DNA of 64,000 nt from a virus (IMGVR_UViG_3300042564_002580:53028-117027); one strand, 5' to 3'. Positions 50,337 through 58,330 are shown, counted from the stretch's first letter. Notes: generated from the letters alone by a model not told the origin. Numbers and translations: made by a program.

Positions 50337-50873
50337 ATGGAAATTGAATTATCTGATCATTTTGATCGCATGAACATGGTAGTTGAAGAACTTCTTAAGG
50401 GAAGCACTCCAACTCAAATTGCTACAATCACTGGACTCAAAAGGGCAGAGGTTTTAGAGCATATTGATGAATGGAAAGAAGTTGTAAGAAACGACTCTGG
50501 TGCTCGTGACAAAGCAAAAGAAGCTATATCTGCAGCTGACCAACACTATGCAATGCTTATAAGAGAAGCTCACGACCTGGCAAAAGAAGCCAAGATGCAG
50601 GGCCAGCTTAGTGTACAAGCAACAGCTATTAAATTAGCTTTGGACATTCAAGGCAAAAAGGTTACAATGCTTCAAGATGTGGGCTTGCTTGAAAATAATG
50701 AGTTAGCTTCACAGATATCAGATACAGAAAGAAAGCAGGAGATACTTGTAAAAATATTAAAAGAGGTTTCTGCGACATGTCCAAAATGTAAACTTGAAGT
50801 ATCAAAGAGACTATCACAAATAAATGGAATAGTAGAGCCGATAGAAATCATAGAGGCGGCATCAAATGAGTAA
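50337..50873 (+). CDS. Terminase small subunit, putative
   Basis: A 178-residue protein. The N-terminal STPTQIATITGLKRAEVLEHIDEW is an HTH, then a long helical oligomerisation part, then CPKCKLEV with a CxxC. Small terminases have an N-terminal HTH that recognises phage DNA, and this gene lies one gene away from the large subunit. I therefore call it a small terminase with moderate confidence; it could be another DNA-binding protein. Confidence 0.6.
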   Translation: MEIELSDHFDRMNMVVEELLKGSTPTQIATITGLKRAEVLEHIDEWKEVVRNDSGARDKAKEAISAADQHYAMLIREAHDLAKEAKMQGQLSVQATAIKLALDIQGKKVTMLQDVGLLENNELASQISDTERKQEILVKILKEVSATCPKCKLEVSKRLSQINGIVEPIEIIEAASNE

Positions 50874-51453
50874 TAGCCCAATTGATCTGACTAACCTAGA
50901 GATACTTGGTGAAAGAATCTATGTATATAAAAATTTTATATCACAGGATGAGATTGATAAGGTTCTTTTGGAAGTAAAAAATGTAGAAGATTGGCATGTT
51001 GGTGAATACTTTACAAATACAATGGGTACATACAACACAAGAACAGTTGATTACCTTAAGGAAAGAATTCAAAATTTATTAGACGACAAACACTATGCTT
51101 CAGATTCATCACATGTTGTTAGAATGGTTAAAGGAAATATGTGGGGAGCCCACTCAGACGTACACGACTTTGAAGAAATTGAAAAGCTAGCTAAAGAGTA
51201 TAAAGAAGGAGACGACTTTATTGACAAGCAGCTTTCAGTTTTTGGAACGATTGTATACTATCAATTGCCAATCAATGGCGGCGGGCTTTTTTATAGCAAA
51301 CAAAACTTAAAATACAAGCCTTCCCCAGGAGACCTTGTTATTCATGGATCAGATGATTACTGTGAGCATGGCGTTGAAGAAGTTTTAGATGGAGAAAGAT
51401 ACGCTACTTCTGGCTATATATATAAGAATGTAAAGATTAAAAATGGACATTGA
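50866..51453 (+). CDS. 2OG-Fe(II) oxygenase between terminase genes
   Basis: A 195-residue oxygenase. H96 and D98 in GAHSDVHDF, H168 in CEHGVEE and R in GERYATSGYIY complete the active site; TIVYYQLPINGGGLFYS replaces the usual DDYEGGE strand. It overlaps the small terminase end by eight bases and the large terminase start by 11. It is therefore translated as part of the packaging operon. It is a different subfamily from the tandem triplet. Confidence 0.85.
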   Translation: MSNSPIDLTNLEILGERIYVYKNFISQDEIDKVLLEVKNVEDWHVGEYFTNTMGTYNTRTVDYLKERIQNLLDDKHYASDSSHVVRMVKGNMWGAHSDVHDFEEIEKLAKEYKEGDDFIDKQLSVFGTIVYYQLPINGGGLFYSKQNLKYKPSPGDLVIHGSDDYCEHGVEEVLDGERYATSGYIYKNVKIKNGH

Positions 51454-53233
51454 TTTTAATGACATTATTGATATTCTAGATGGCGAAGAGTTTGATGAAA
51501 GACCAGTCGATCTAGAAACATTTGTAACTGATAAAAACTATTTAGGATTGCCAGAACTATCTAAGCACCAGTACACATTGATAGAAAAATCATCTCAGAT
51601 ATATAAAGAATCAACTCTTATAAAACTTTTTGGTGAAGAAGAAGGATCATTAAGATATAGGCAAACATGCAATGAAGTTGTTGCTCAGTTAGGAAAAGGA
51701 AGCGGTAAAGATTATTGCTCGACAATATCTGTTGCCTACATAGTATATTTGCTTTTATGTTTAAGAGACCCAGCTGCGTACTATGGTAAGCCACCTGGTG
51801 ACTCAATTGATATTATTAACATTGCTATTAACGCACAGCAAGCGAACAACGTATTTTTTAAAGGATTTAAAAATAGAGTAACTCATTCCCCGTGGTTTGC
51901 TGGTAAGTACTTTGAAAAAGCTTCAGAAATAAAGTTTGATAAAAATGTTACAGTGTATTCTGGGCACTCAGAAAGAGAAGCATTTGAGGGTTACAACGTT
52001 CTTGTAGCAGTACTTGATGAAATCTCTGGCTTTGCTCTAGACAGTACAAGCGGGCATGACCAGGCAAAAACTGCTAGTGGAATTTATGACATGTACAGGG
52101 CATCTGTTGACTCACGTTTTCCAGACTACGGCAAAGTTATATTGCTTTCTTTCCCTAGATTTAAAAACGATTACATCCAGCAAAGATACGATGATATTGT
52201 ATCTGAAAAAGAAGTAATATCAATGTCTCACAAATTTAAGCTTGATCCAGAACTTCCTGATAATACCGTAGGTAATGAATTTGAAATATTTTGGGACCAG
52301 GATGAAATAATATCTTACAAGTATCCAAAAGTGTATGCAATAAGAAGGCCAACATGGGAAGTTAATCCTACTAGAACAATAGAAGACTTTAAAATTGCAT
52401 TTTATAGAGATGTTACCGATGCCCTAGGAAGATTTGCTTGCATGCCACCAGAAGCAATTGATGCTTTTTTTAAGTCACGTGAAAAAATTGAAATGGCTTT
52501 CAACGACCTATCTTTAGCTGTAGACGGATTCGGAAGATTTGAAGAATGGTTTATTCCAGAAGAAGATAAAGACTACTACATCCATGTGGACTTGGCTCAA
52601 AAGCATGACCACTGCGCCGTGTCAATGGCTCATATTGAAAAGTTTGTTAGCGTAAAAGTAACTGATACATATTCTCAGCCAGCACCAATTGTTAAAGTGG
52701 ATGCCGTAATGTATTGGACTCCTACATCAGACAAGTCTGTAGACTTCGGAGAGGTAAGAGATTATATATTGTCATTAAGATCTAGAGGATTTAATATTAG
52801 AATATGTACTTTTGACCGATGGAACTCTCACGACATGATGCAGCAGCTAAAACAATATGGAATCAATACCGAAACTTTATCTGTAGCTAAAAAACATTAT
52901 GACGATATGGCTATGGTTGTTTTGGAAGAGAGATTAAATGGTCCTCACATACCACTTCTTATTGATGAATTGCTGGAGCTAAGAATTATGAGAGACAAAG
53001 TGGATCACCCCAGAAAAGGCTCTAAGGACTTAGCTGACGCAGTATGTGGATCTATTTACAATGCAATTAGTTTAACTAGAGCAGCTTTTGGTGACATAGA
53101 GGTACACGATTACTCATCTGTTAAAAAACAATATAGAGAGTCTTTGGTTGTAGATAGTCCTAATTTAATTAGAGCCCCATCTACAATGCCAAGAGATCTT
53201 TCTGATGCACTGAGTGGAATGGAAATAGTATGA
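51443..53233 (+). CDS. terL: Terminase large subunit
   Basis: A 596-residue packaging motor. The ATPase has Walker A LGKGSGKDY near 82-90 and Walker B VLDEISG with D192 and E193. The nuclease part has D383 in YYIHVDLAQKHDHCAVS and a C-terminal RKGSKDLADAVCGSIYNAI segment with the last acid. It drives DNA into the prohead through the portal and cuts it. The length is in the normal range. It begins 11 bases inside the oxygenase gene. Confidence 0.9.
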   Translation: MDIDFNDIIDILDGEEFDERPVDLETFVTDKNYLGLPELSKHQYTLIEKSSQIYKESTLIKLFGEEEGSLRYRQTCNEVVAQLGKGSGKDYCSTISVAYIVYLLLCLRDPAAYYGKPPGDSIDIINIAINAQQANNVFFKGFKNRVTHSPWFAGKYFEKASEIKFDKNVTVYSGHSEREAFEGYNVLVAVLDEISGFALDSTSGHDQAKTASGIYDMYRASVDSRFPDYGKVILLSFPRFKNDYIQQRYDDIVSEKEVISMSHKFKLDPELPDNTVGNEFEIFWDQDEIISYKYPKVYAIRRPTWEVNPTRTIEDFKIAFYRDVTDALGRFACMPPEAIDAFFKSREKIEMAFNDLSLAVDGFGRFEEWFIPEEDKDYYIHVDLAQKHDHCAVSMAHIEKFVSVKVTDTYSQPAPIVKVDAVMYWTPTSDKSVDFGEVRDYILSLRSRGFNIRICTFDRWNSHDMMQQLKQYGINTETLSVAKKHYDDMAMVVLEERLNGPHIPLLIDELLELRIMRDKVDHPRKGSKDLADAVCGSIYNAISLTRAAFGDIEVHDYSSVKKQYRESLVVDSPNLIRAPSTMPRDLSDALSGMEIV

Positions 53234-53478
53234 GTATATATCAAGAAAAAGCAAAAGCATGTGTCTGCTGCAGCAAGCATGTACCTTTGCCAACTAGATT
53301 AAAAGAATACAATGGAGTATTGCTTTGCCCAACAACTTTTGACAACATACATGAGTATAAAAGAGTTTGGACGGAAATGGGCAAAAGGCCTCCAGGAAGT
53401 ATAAGAAAACATTTTTCTGAGTATGTTCAAAAGGTTGTAGAGCAATCCCTTGACAAAAATGATGATAAAATAATATAA
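53230..53478 (+). CDS. Hypothetical Cys-rich protein
   Basis: An 82-residue protein overlapping the terminase stop by four bases. KACVCCSKHVPLPTRLKEYNGVLLCPTTFDN has four Cys in a zinc-knuckle-like layout, followed by a polar helical part. The -35 of the tRNA-Met promoter lies inside its 3' end. Function unknown. Confidence 0.62.
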   Translation: MSIYQEKAKACVCCSKHVPLPTRLKEYNGVLLCPTTFDNIHEYKRVWTEMGKRPPGSIRKHFSEYVQKVVEQSLDKNDDKII

Positions 53479-53479
53479 T
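53450..53479 (+). promoter_or_regulatory. Perfect-consensus promoter of the tRNA-CAT gene
   Basis: TTGACA (53450-53455), an 18-base spacer and TATAAT (53474-53479). The start falls within two or three bases of the tRNA 5' end. It is the best hexamer pair in the window. Confidence 0.78.
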
Positions 53480-53487
53480 TAGGCTAA

Positions 53488-53561
53488 GCAACAATAGCTT
53501 AGTCGGTTAAAGCCCCGAACTCATAATTCGGTAATCGTAGGTTCAAGTCCTACTTGTTGCA
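53488..53561 (+). tRNA. tRNA with CAT anticodon (Met or Ile2)
   Basis: The acceptor GCAACAA pairs with TTGTTGC, followed by discriminator A. The anticodon stem CCGAA/TTCGG encloses CTCATAA. The T arm TAGG-TTCAAGT-CCTA is standard. CCA is not encoded. The sequence alone does not tell elongator Met from lysidine-modified Ile2, which would read AUA, a common codon in this AT-rich genome. Confidence 0.88.
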
Positions 53562-53572
53562 CAGGAGGCATA

Positions 53573-53914
53573 ATGTTTGATGAGCATGATGACGAAGAGG
53601 AAATGATGTTGAAGATTCAACACTATTTAGATATTGGAGCAATAAAGATCGCTGGCTTTACTGATGACGGAGAAGCAATATTTGAACTAAATGAAGAAAC
53701 TACCTCACTTCTGGCACCAGACTTATGGAAAGCCCATGAAGAGTATGTTGACTCAGAGCTTATTGATCTTATGAATAATGGTCTTATGGAGGTAGAATAT
53801 GATGAAGAGCTTAATGCTACTTTTAATTTTACTAAAGAAGGATTTGAAATTGCAGAATCTAAAGGGATTATACCCATGCAAGACCTAGAAAGGTTTTATA
53901 CAGATGAAGATTAA
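53573..53914 (+). CDS. Hypothetical acidic protein
   Basis: A 113-residue acidic protein with AGGAGG just after the tRNA. DDEEEMMLKIQHYLDIGAIKIAGFTDDGEAIFELNEE, then FNFTKEGFEIAESKGI, suggests two winged-helix-like turns; similar small proteins occur in cyanophage and T4-like genomes with no known function. It overlaps the next tiny gene by 11 bases. Confidence 0.65.
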   Translation: MFDEHDDEEEMMLKIQHYLDIGAIKIAGFTDDGEAIFELNEETTSLLAPDLWKAHEEYVDSELIDLMNNGLMEVEYDEELNATFNFTKEGFEIAESKGIIPMQDLERFYTDED

Positions 53915-54002
53915 GATACAATATTATGTATATAAAATTTATTTAAAGTTAAAGAAAAAAATATTAAAGCCTAAAACAGACAGAGAAAAGTTTATCTACT
54001 AA
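53904..54002 (+). CDS. 32-residue basic peptide
   Basis: ATG 53904 overlaps the previous stop, and TAA shares a base with the carbamoyltransferase ATG, so the frame exactly fills the gap. The peptide is Lys/Tyr-rich (YYVYKIYLKLKKKILKPKTDREKF). It may be a real leader-like peptide or simply couple translation across the gap. Confidence 0.45.
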   Translation: MKIKIQYYVYKIYLKLKKKILKPKTDREKFIY

Positions 54003-55438
54003 TGATTATACTTGGAATAAATGAAACATCTCACGATGCATCAGTATCTTTAATTAAAGACGGAGAGATATTGTTTGCTGGCCATTCAGAAAGATATAGT
54101 AAAAAGAAAAACGATTGGTATAACAACAAAGATATTATCCTGGATGCACTAAATTATGGTACGCCAAATGCAATTGCATACTACGAAAAGCCCCTGCTTA
54201 AAAAATCTAGAATGATTTTGCATGGTGGATCCAGCGACTGGAAGCCAAATTTTCCAATAGACGTTCCAGTGCATTACTTTAAACACCACTACTCACATGC
54301 ATCTGCTGGATATTACACAAGCCTATTTAATGATGCCGCAATTGTTGTTTTAGATGCAATTGGAGAGTATAACACTTCAACAATATGGGTTGGAGAAGGA
54401 AATAAAATTAAATTGAAATATAAGCAAAACTACCCAGTTAGCTTTGGATTATTTTATTCCGCATTTACAAAACTAATTGGCCTTATGCCAAATCAAGAAG
54501 AATACATAATGATGGGAATGGCTGCCTATGGCGATTGGAAAAGATATTACAAAGAGGTAGATGAGTATTTTCCTTCATACGATAAACAAAAGTATAACTT
54601 TCATAAAGGAATTAATGACTGGGGAATTATAATTACAGAGCAAGATAGATTTGATATTGCAGCAGCAGTTCAAATGGTATACGAGCAAAGACTAAATCAG
54701 TTTATGCGTATGGCAAAGTCTATAACTGGTAAAAACAATCTAGTTTTTATGGGTGGTTGCGCTCTCAACTCTTCTGCAAATACGATTCTGTGGAAGATAT
54801 TTGACATGATTTGGATTATGCCAAACCCAGGAGATGCTGGCAGCTCTTTGGGTGCTGCGGCAGCTTTATATGGAAAGCATATTGATTGGAAGACTCCCTA
54901 CCTTGGCTACGATCTTGGGGGAGAGTATCCTGTTCAGCAAATTCTGGACGGTATATTAAAAGATGGCATAGTAGCAGTAGCAGCAGGCAGAGCAGAATAC
55001 GGACCAAGAGCCCTAGGGAATAGAAGTATTCTTGCAGATCCAAGAGATCCAAACATTAAAGACAAGGTAAATATAATTAAACAGAGAGAGATGTTCAGGC
55101 CCTTTGCACCTGTGGTAATGTCAGAGCATGCATCTAAATGGTTTGATATGGACTTTGAAAGCCCTTATATGCAATACACAGTTAAATGTTTACAGCCAGA
55201 AAAAATACCGTCCGTTGTTCATGCTGATGGAACATCTAGAGTTCAAACTGTTACAAAAGAACAGAATCCTGGACTGTATAGAGCTTTAAATAAATTTTAT
55301 TTACAAACTGGAGTTCCAATACTTTTAAACACAAGTTTAAATATAAAGGGTCAGCCTTTATTAAATGACGAAAATGACATAGTTAATTGGGAAAATGAAT
55401 ATAATTTTAAAATTCTTAGGGGAGTAACTGGTGAATAA
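54002..55438 (+). CDS. Carbamoyltransferase (NodU/CmcH/TobZ family)
   Basis: A 478-residue enzyme that transfers a carbamoyl group from carbamoyl phosphate, through carbamoyl-adenylate, to a hydroxyl. MIILGINETSHDASVSLIKDGEI starts the Kae1-like fold. HHYSHA (95-100) and VVLDAIGEYNTSTIWVGEG hold the metal and nucleotide site; FMGGCALNSSAN and AEYGPRALGNRSILADPRD are family hallmarks. The C-terminal YrdC-like part is short. It is rare in phages; the acceptor may be DNA bases, nucleotides or a surface glycan. Confidence 0.88.
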   Translation: MIILGINETSHDASVSLIKDGEILFAGHSERYSKKKNDWYNNKDIILDALNYGTPNAIAYYEKPLLKKSRMILHGGSSDWKPNFPIDVPVHYFKHHYSHASAGYYTSLFNDAAIVVLDAIGEYNTSTIWVGEGNKIKLKYKQNYPVSFGLFYSAFTKLIGLMPNQEEYIMMGMAAYGDWKRYYKEVDEYFPSYDKQKYNFHKGINDWGIIITEQDRFDIAAAVQMVYEQRLNQFMRMAKSITGKNNLVFMGGCALNSSANTILWKIFDMIWIMPNPGDAGSSLGAAAALYGKHIDWKTPYLGYDLGGEYPVQQILDGILKDGIVAVAAGRAEYGPRALGNRSILADPRDPNIKDKVNIIKQREMFRPFAPVVMSEHASKWFDMDFESPYMQYTVKCLQPEKIPSVVHADGTSRVQTVTKEQNPGLYRALNKFYLQTGVPILLNTSLNIKGQPLLNDENDIVNWENEYNFKILRGVTGE

Positions 55439-56483
55439 AAATGTTATCCAAGTTAGTTATGATTCAGATCCTATAATTTTTACAATAATATCAGCTTTTA
55501 GAAGTTTGTTGCGTAGAAGCGTACTCTTTGATATAAATGCAAAAGAGAATCAGCGGTATATGTACTGTCCAGATTACAATTTATCTATCGATGATGATAA
55601 TGAAATGATCAACCAGATGAATCTAGTTAAAAAAAATTTTGATGTACACAAAGATTATAGAAAAAGGCATAAGTATATTCTTGAAGGAAAAGAAAAAGAA
55701 ATAGAATACAGATACAATCAAATTGGTTATCGAGGAAAAAAAGTTTTGGGGACAGAAAAATTTATAGCAATTGGATGCTCTCAAACATTTGGAAGTTCCT
55801 TAGAAGAAGAGTTTACTTGGCCTACTCAACTCGAAAAACTCTTAGGATCAAGTGTTGTAAATTTAGGAACTCCTGGCGACAGCGCAAGAGGATCAATATT
55901 AAAAGCAATGGCTTATATAAAGCAATTTGGAAAACCAGATGCCATATTTGCTTGTTTTCCAATATCTAGATCTGAAAAATTTTCAGTCCCAGGGAAAACA
56001 GTAAATAAAAGAAGCAACCTGTCAGGTCCATTCAATTCCATGCATTTAAAAGATAGCTTTAAGTTAATTGCTAAAGCTCCATATGATTACGAAGACGTAA
56101 CTCCATTAGAGGATTATATCCTAGATACATTTTCTTTTATTAATATTTTTGATGCATACTGCAAAGAGGCTGGAATTAAATTAATATGGACTGGTTGGGA
56201 GGCACAGTTTGCATCAAATAGAGTAGAGGATGTGCTAAATGAACACACATCTGGATTCTTTTTTGATACCAGCATGAATGATTTTAATTTTGTTAAAGAG
56301 AACCCCGAATGCCATACAGAGTATTTAGAACACCCACTCTTCGATTATGCGGCAGATGTGGTTGTTAATCCTGATGGTCGTAAAAGTGGGCATAAGGGAA
56401 TACACTGGAATATTCATATGGCTGAAAGATGCTATCTAGAGTATTTAAAATATAAACCTATTGATTATTCCGCAGATAAATAG
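55431..56483 (+). CDS. SGNH/GDSL-like hydrolase 1
   Basis: A 350-residue protein with a GTG start overlapping the carbamoyltransferase by eight bases. From residue 90, YRYNQIGYRGKKV leads to the block I AIGCSQTFG with S117 as nucleophile. VVNLGTPGDSARG (block II Gly) follows, and a C-terminal GHKGIHWNIHMAERC with H325. This family removes acyl groups from sugars or proteins. Paired expression with the carbamoyltransferase suggests joint work on one molecule (inference). Confidence 0.75.
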   Translation: MNKNVIQVSYDSDPIIFTIISAFRSLLRRSVLFDINAKENQRYMYCPDYNLSIDDDNEMINQMNLVKKNFDVHKDYRKRHKYILEGKEKEIEYRYNQIGYRGKKVLGTEKFIAIGCSQTFGSSLEEEFTWPTQLEKLLGSSVVNLGTPGDSARGSILKAMAYIKQFGKPDAIFACFPISRSEKFSVPGKTVNKRSNLSGPFNSMHLKDSFKLIAKAPYDYEDVTPLEDYILDTFSFINIFDAYCKEAGIKLIWTGWEAQFASNRVEDVLNEHTSGFFFDTSMNDFNFVKENPECHTEYLEHPLFDYAADVVVNPDGRKSGHKGIHWNIHMAERCYLEYLKYKPIDYSADK

Positions 56484-56489
56484 TATACT
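56461..56489 (+). promoter_or_regulatory. Promoter of the tRNA-Arg and ahpCD genes
   Basis: TTGATT (56461-56466), a 17-base spacer and TATACT (56484-56489), at the very end of the SGNH gene. The start would be at about 56496, next to the tRNA; the same transcript can continue into ahpC 38 bases after the tRNA. Confidence 0.65.
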
Positions 56490-56497
56490 GATGTTAT

Positions 56498-56569
56498 ACC
56501 TCTGTAGCTCAGAGGAAGAGCAACAGACTTCTAATCTGTTGGCCGCTGGTTCGAATCCAGCCAGGGGTG
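56498..56569 (+). tRNA. tRNA-Arg (TCT)
   Basis: Acceptor ACCTCTG pairs with CAGGGGT (one G-U), discriminator G. The stem ACAGA/TCTGT encloses CTTCTAA, anticodon TCT, reading AGA. AGA is by far the commonest Arg codon in these genes. T arm GCTGG-TTCGAAT-CCAGC. CCA is not encoded. Confidence 0.92.
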
Positions 56570-56606
56570 CGATACGTAGTATCACCACTTATATATAAGG
56601 AGAAAA

Positions 56607-57143
56607 ATGAAAACCGTAGGAGATAAGCTTGGTAACTTTGCTGTTACTGGAGTTAAGCCAGGGGCTTTGTCGTATGATGAATCCTCTTTCGAAATAATTA
56701 CGCAGGAATCTTTTCCAGGAAAATGGAAAGTTATTGCTTTCTATCCCAAGGACTTTACGTTTGTATGCCCAACCGAAATTGTTGCATACGATGCTTTAGT
56801 AAATGATTTTAATGATAGAGATACAGTTCTAATGACTGGTTCTGTTGATAATGAATTTTGCAAAATTGCATGGAGAAATGCACATGATGATCTCAAGAAG
56901 ACAAACTCATGGTCATTTGCAGATACAGCGCACCAACTAGCTAGCGACCTTGGAGTACATCACTCTTCTGGAGTTACATACCGTGCTACATTTATTGTTG
57001 ACCCAGAAAATATTATTCAGCATGTAACTGTAAACAATCTAGATGTAGGAAGAAACCCAGACGAAACACTTCGCATACTAGATGCACTGCAAACAGGAGA
57101 GCTTTGTGCATGCAATAGGTCATTAGGCGGAGAAACTCTTTAA
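56607..57143 (+). CDS. ahpC: Alkyl hydroperoxide reductase AhpC (peroxiredoxin)
   Basis: A 178-residue 2-Cys peroxiredoxin that reduces hydrogen peroxide, organic peroxides and peroxynitrite. The peroxidatic C54 lies in DFTFVCPTE. The two C-terminal Cys, C167 and C169 in GELCACNR, match the actinobacterial AhpC arrangement. TFIVDPENIIQHVTVNNLDVGRNPDETLRILDALQ is family-typical. A strong AAGGAG precedes the start, and the stop overlaps the ahpD ATG by one base, so both are made together. Codon use matches its neighbours, so any transfer from a host is not recent. Confidence 0.93.
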   Translation: MKTVGDKLGNFAVTGVKPGALSYDESSFEIITQESFPGKWKVIAFYPKDFTFVCPTEIVAYDALVNDFNDRDTVLMTGSVDNEFCKIAWRNAHDDLKKTNSWSFADTAHQLASDLGVHHSSGVTYRATFIVDPENIIQHVTVNNLDVGRNPDETLRILDALQTGELCACNRSLGGETL

Positions 57144-57655
57144 TGACATGGGTAGACCAACTTAAAGAATCTCTTCCAGAGTATGCTAAAGATATAAAAT
57201 TAAACCTGGATGCTGTTATTAATAGGTCTACTATTGATCCAGAGCATGCTACATACCTTTCAATTTCAGCAGCATTTGCAACTGGAAACGCCAAGCTGCT
57301 TGCATTTATAGTTGCAAGCGCAACGGATGAAGTCGAAAAGAATGCAGCCCTTACAGCAGGCGCTATAATGGCACAAAATAATACCTGGTATCCTTTTATT
57401 GAAATGGCTGACGATGCTAATCTTAAAGGATTACCAGCACAACTTAGAATGAATGCTATATCATCTCACGGCGGTACAACAAAGGGCAAGTTTGAAGCAT
57501 ACTCATTAGCATCATCAATAGTTGGCAAGTGTCATTTTTGTGTTAAAGCACACTATGATACATTGAAAGAAGAAGGATATAGTGTTGAGCAATTACGTGA
57601 TATCGGAAGAATTGCAGCAACAATTAATGCGCTGTCTAAGATCTTGTCAGCTTAA
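57143..57655 (+). CDS. ahpD: Alkylhydroperoxidase AhpD
   Basis: A 170-residue partner of AhpC. The catalytic residues fall at E118, C130, C133 and H137 (KCHFCVKAH), the same numbering recalled for Mycobacterium tuberculosis AhpD. The N-terminal LKESLPEYAKDIKLNLDAV is also nearly the mycobacterial sequence. The CxxC passes electrons to AhpC, in the host from dihydrolipoamide through Lpd and SucB. All required sites are kept, so a functional peroxidase pair is likely. Confidence 0.93.
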   Translation: MTWVDQLKESLPEYAKDIKLNLDAVINRSTIDPEHATYLSISAAFATGNAKLLAFIVASATDEVEKNAALTAGAIMAQNNTWYPFIEMADDANLKGLPAQLRMNAISSHGGTTKGKFEAYSLASSIVGKCHFCVKAHYDTLKEEGYSVEQLRDIGRIAATINALSKILSA

Positions 57656-57692
57656 ATTGATTTCCTTGGTATGAATTAAAACTGCCAGCATT

Positions 57693-57765
57693 GTTCCTAT
57701 AGCTCAGCTGGTAGAGCAGCAGACTTTTAATCTGCGGGTCGATGGTTCGATACCATCTGGGGACA
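57693..57765 (+). tRNA. tRNA-Lys (TTT)
   Basis: Acceptor GTTCCTA with TGGGGAC (two G-U pairs), discriminator A. The anticodon loop CTTTTAA has anticodon TTT. T arm GATGG-TTCGATA-CCATC. It lies 37 bases after ahpD and only four bases before tRNA-Asn. Confidence 0.9.
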
Positions 57766-57769
57766 CGCT

Positions 57770-57842
57770 TGGGGATTAGCTCAGCTGGCAGAGCGGGAAA
57801 CTGTTAATTTCTAGGTCATAGGTTCGATCCCTATATCCCCAG
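57770..57842 (+). tRNA. tRNA-Asn (GTT)
   Basis: Acceptor TGGGGAT pairs with ATCCCCA, discriminator G followed by CA. The anticodon loop CTGTTAA gives GTT. T arm ATAGG-TTCGATC-CCTAT. Asn codons are very frequent in this genome, including the fibre repeat. Confidence 0.92.
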
Positions 57843-57847
57843 CAATA

Positions 57848-57856
57848 TGATATAAT
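57848..57856 (+). promoter_or_regulatory. Extended -10 promoter of hsp20
   Basis: TGA-TATAAT, hexamer 57851-57856, after tRNA-Asn. The leader of about 50 bases contains AAAGGGGA before ATG 57914. A -35 is not obvious. Confidence 0.5.
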
Positions 57857-57913
57857 TAAAACAGGTCGCCAAACGGGGCCTAAATTAAACTATTCGCTTG
57901 AAAGGGGAATAAA

Positions 57914-58330
57914 ATGGTAACACAATTTGCTATGGATCTATTTAAGGATCCATTTTTTATTGGCTTCAACAGAGAGTTGGAGCGTTTCAATAGTCTTAGT
58001 AAGGTAAACAATACGGCATTCCCGCCATATGATTTGCTAAAGCTAGACGAAGATAACTATCAGTTAACTCTGGCAGTTGCTGGATTCACAAGAGAAGATC
58101 TGACTGTGTCAATTGAAGACGGAAGTCTTTGGATCACAGGTGAAATTACAGAGGTAACAGATGCAGAAATTGTCCACAAGGGAATCGCTGCACGTAAGTT
58201 CACAAGAATCTTTGAACTAAGTGAATACATGGAAGTTTCTAGTGTAGAGCTAAAGGATGGCATGTTGCATATCCGTGTAGTTAGAAATCTACCAAAAGAA
58301 AAACAACCAAAAATTCTAAAAATTAAATAA
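57914..58330 (+). CDS. Small heat-shock protein (Hsp20 family)
   Basis: A 138-residue alpha-crystallin-domain chaperone that holds unfolding proteins without ATP. The core is PPYDLLKLDEDNYQLTLAVAGFTREDLTVSIEDGSLWITGE, then KFTRIFELSEYMEVSSVELKDGMLHIRV, with the family GMLxI motif. The short C-terminal KEKQPKILKIK contains an IxI/V-like end (ILKI) for oligomer assembly. Hsp20 genes are known in cyanophages; here it follows the ahp genes. Confidence 0.9.
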   Translation: MVTQFAMDLFKDPFFIGFNRELERFNSLSKVNNTAFPPYDLLKLDEDNYQLTLAVAGFTREDLTVSIEDGSLWITGEITEVTDAEIVHKGIAARKFTRIFELSEYMEVSSVELKDGMLHIRVVRNLPKEKQPKILKIK

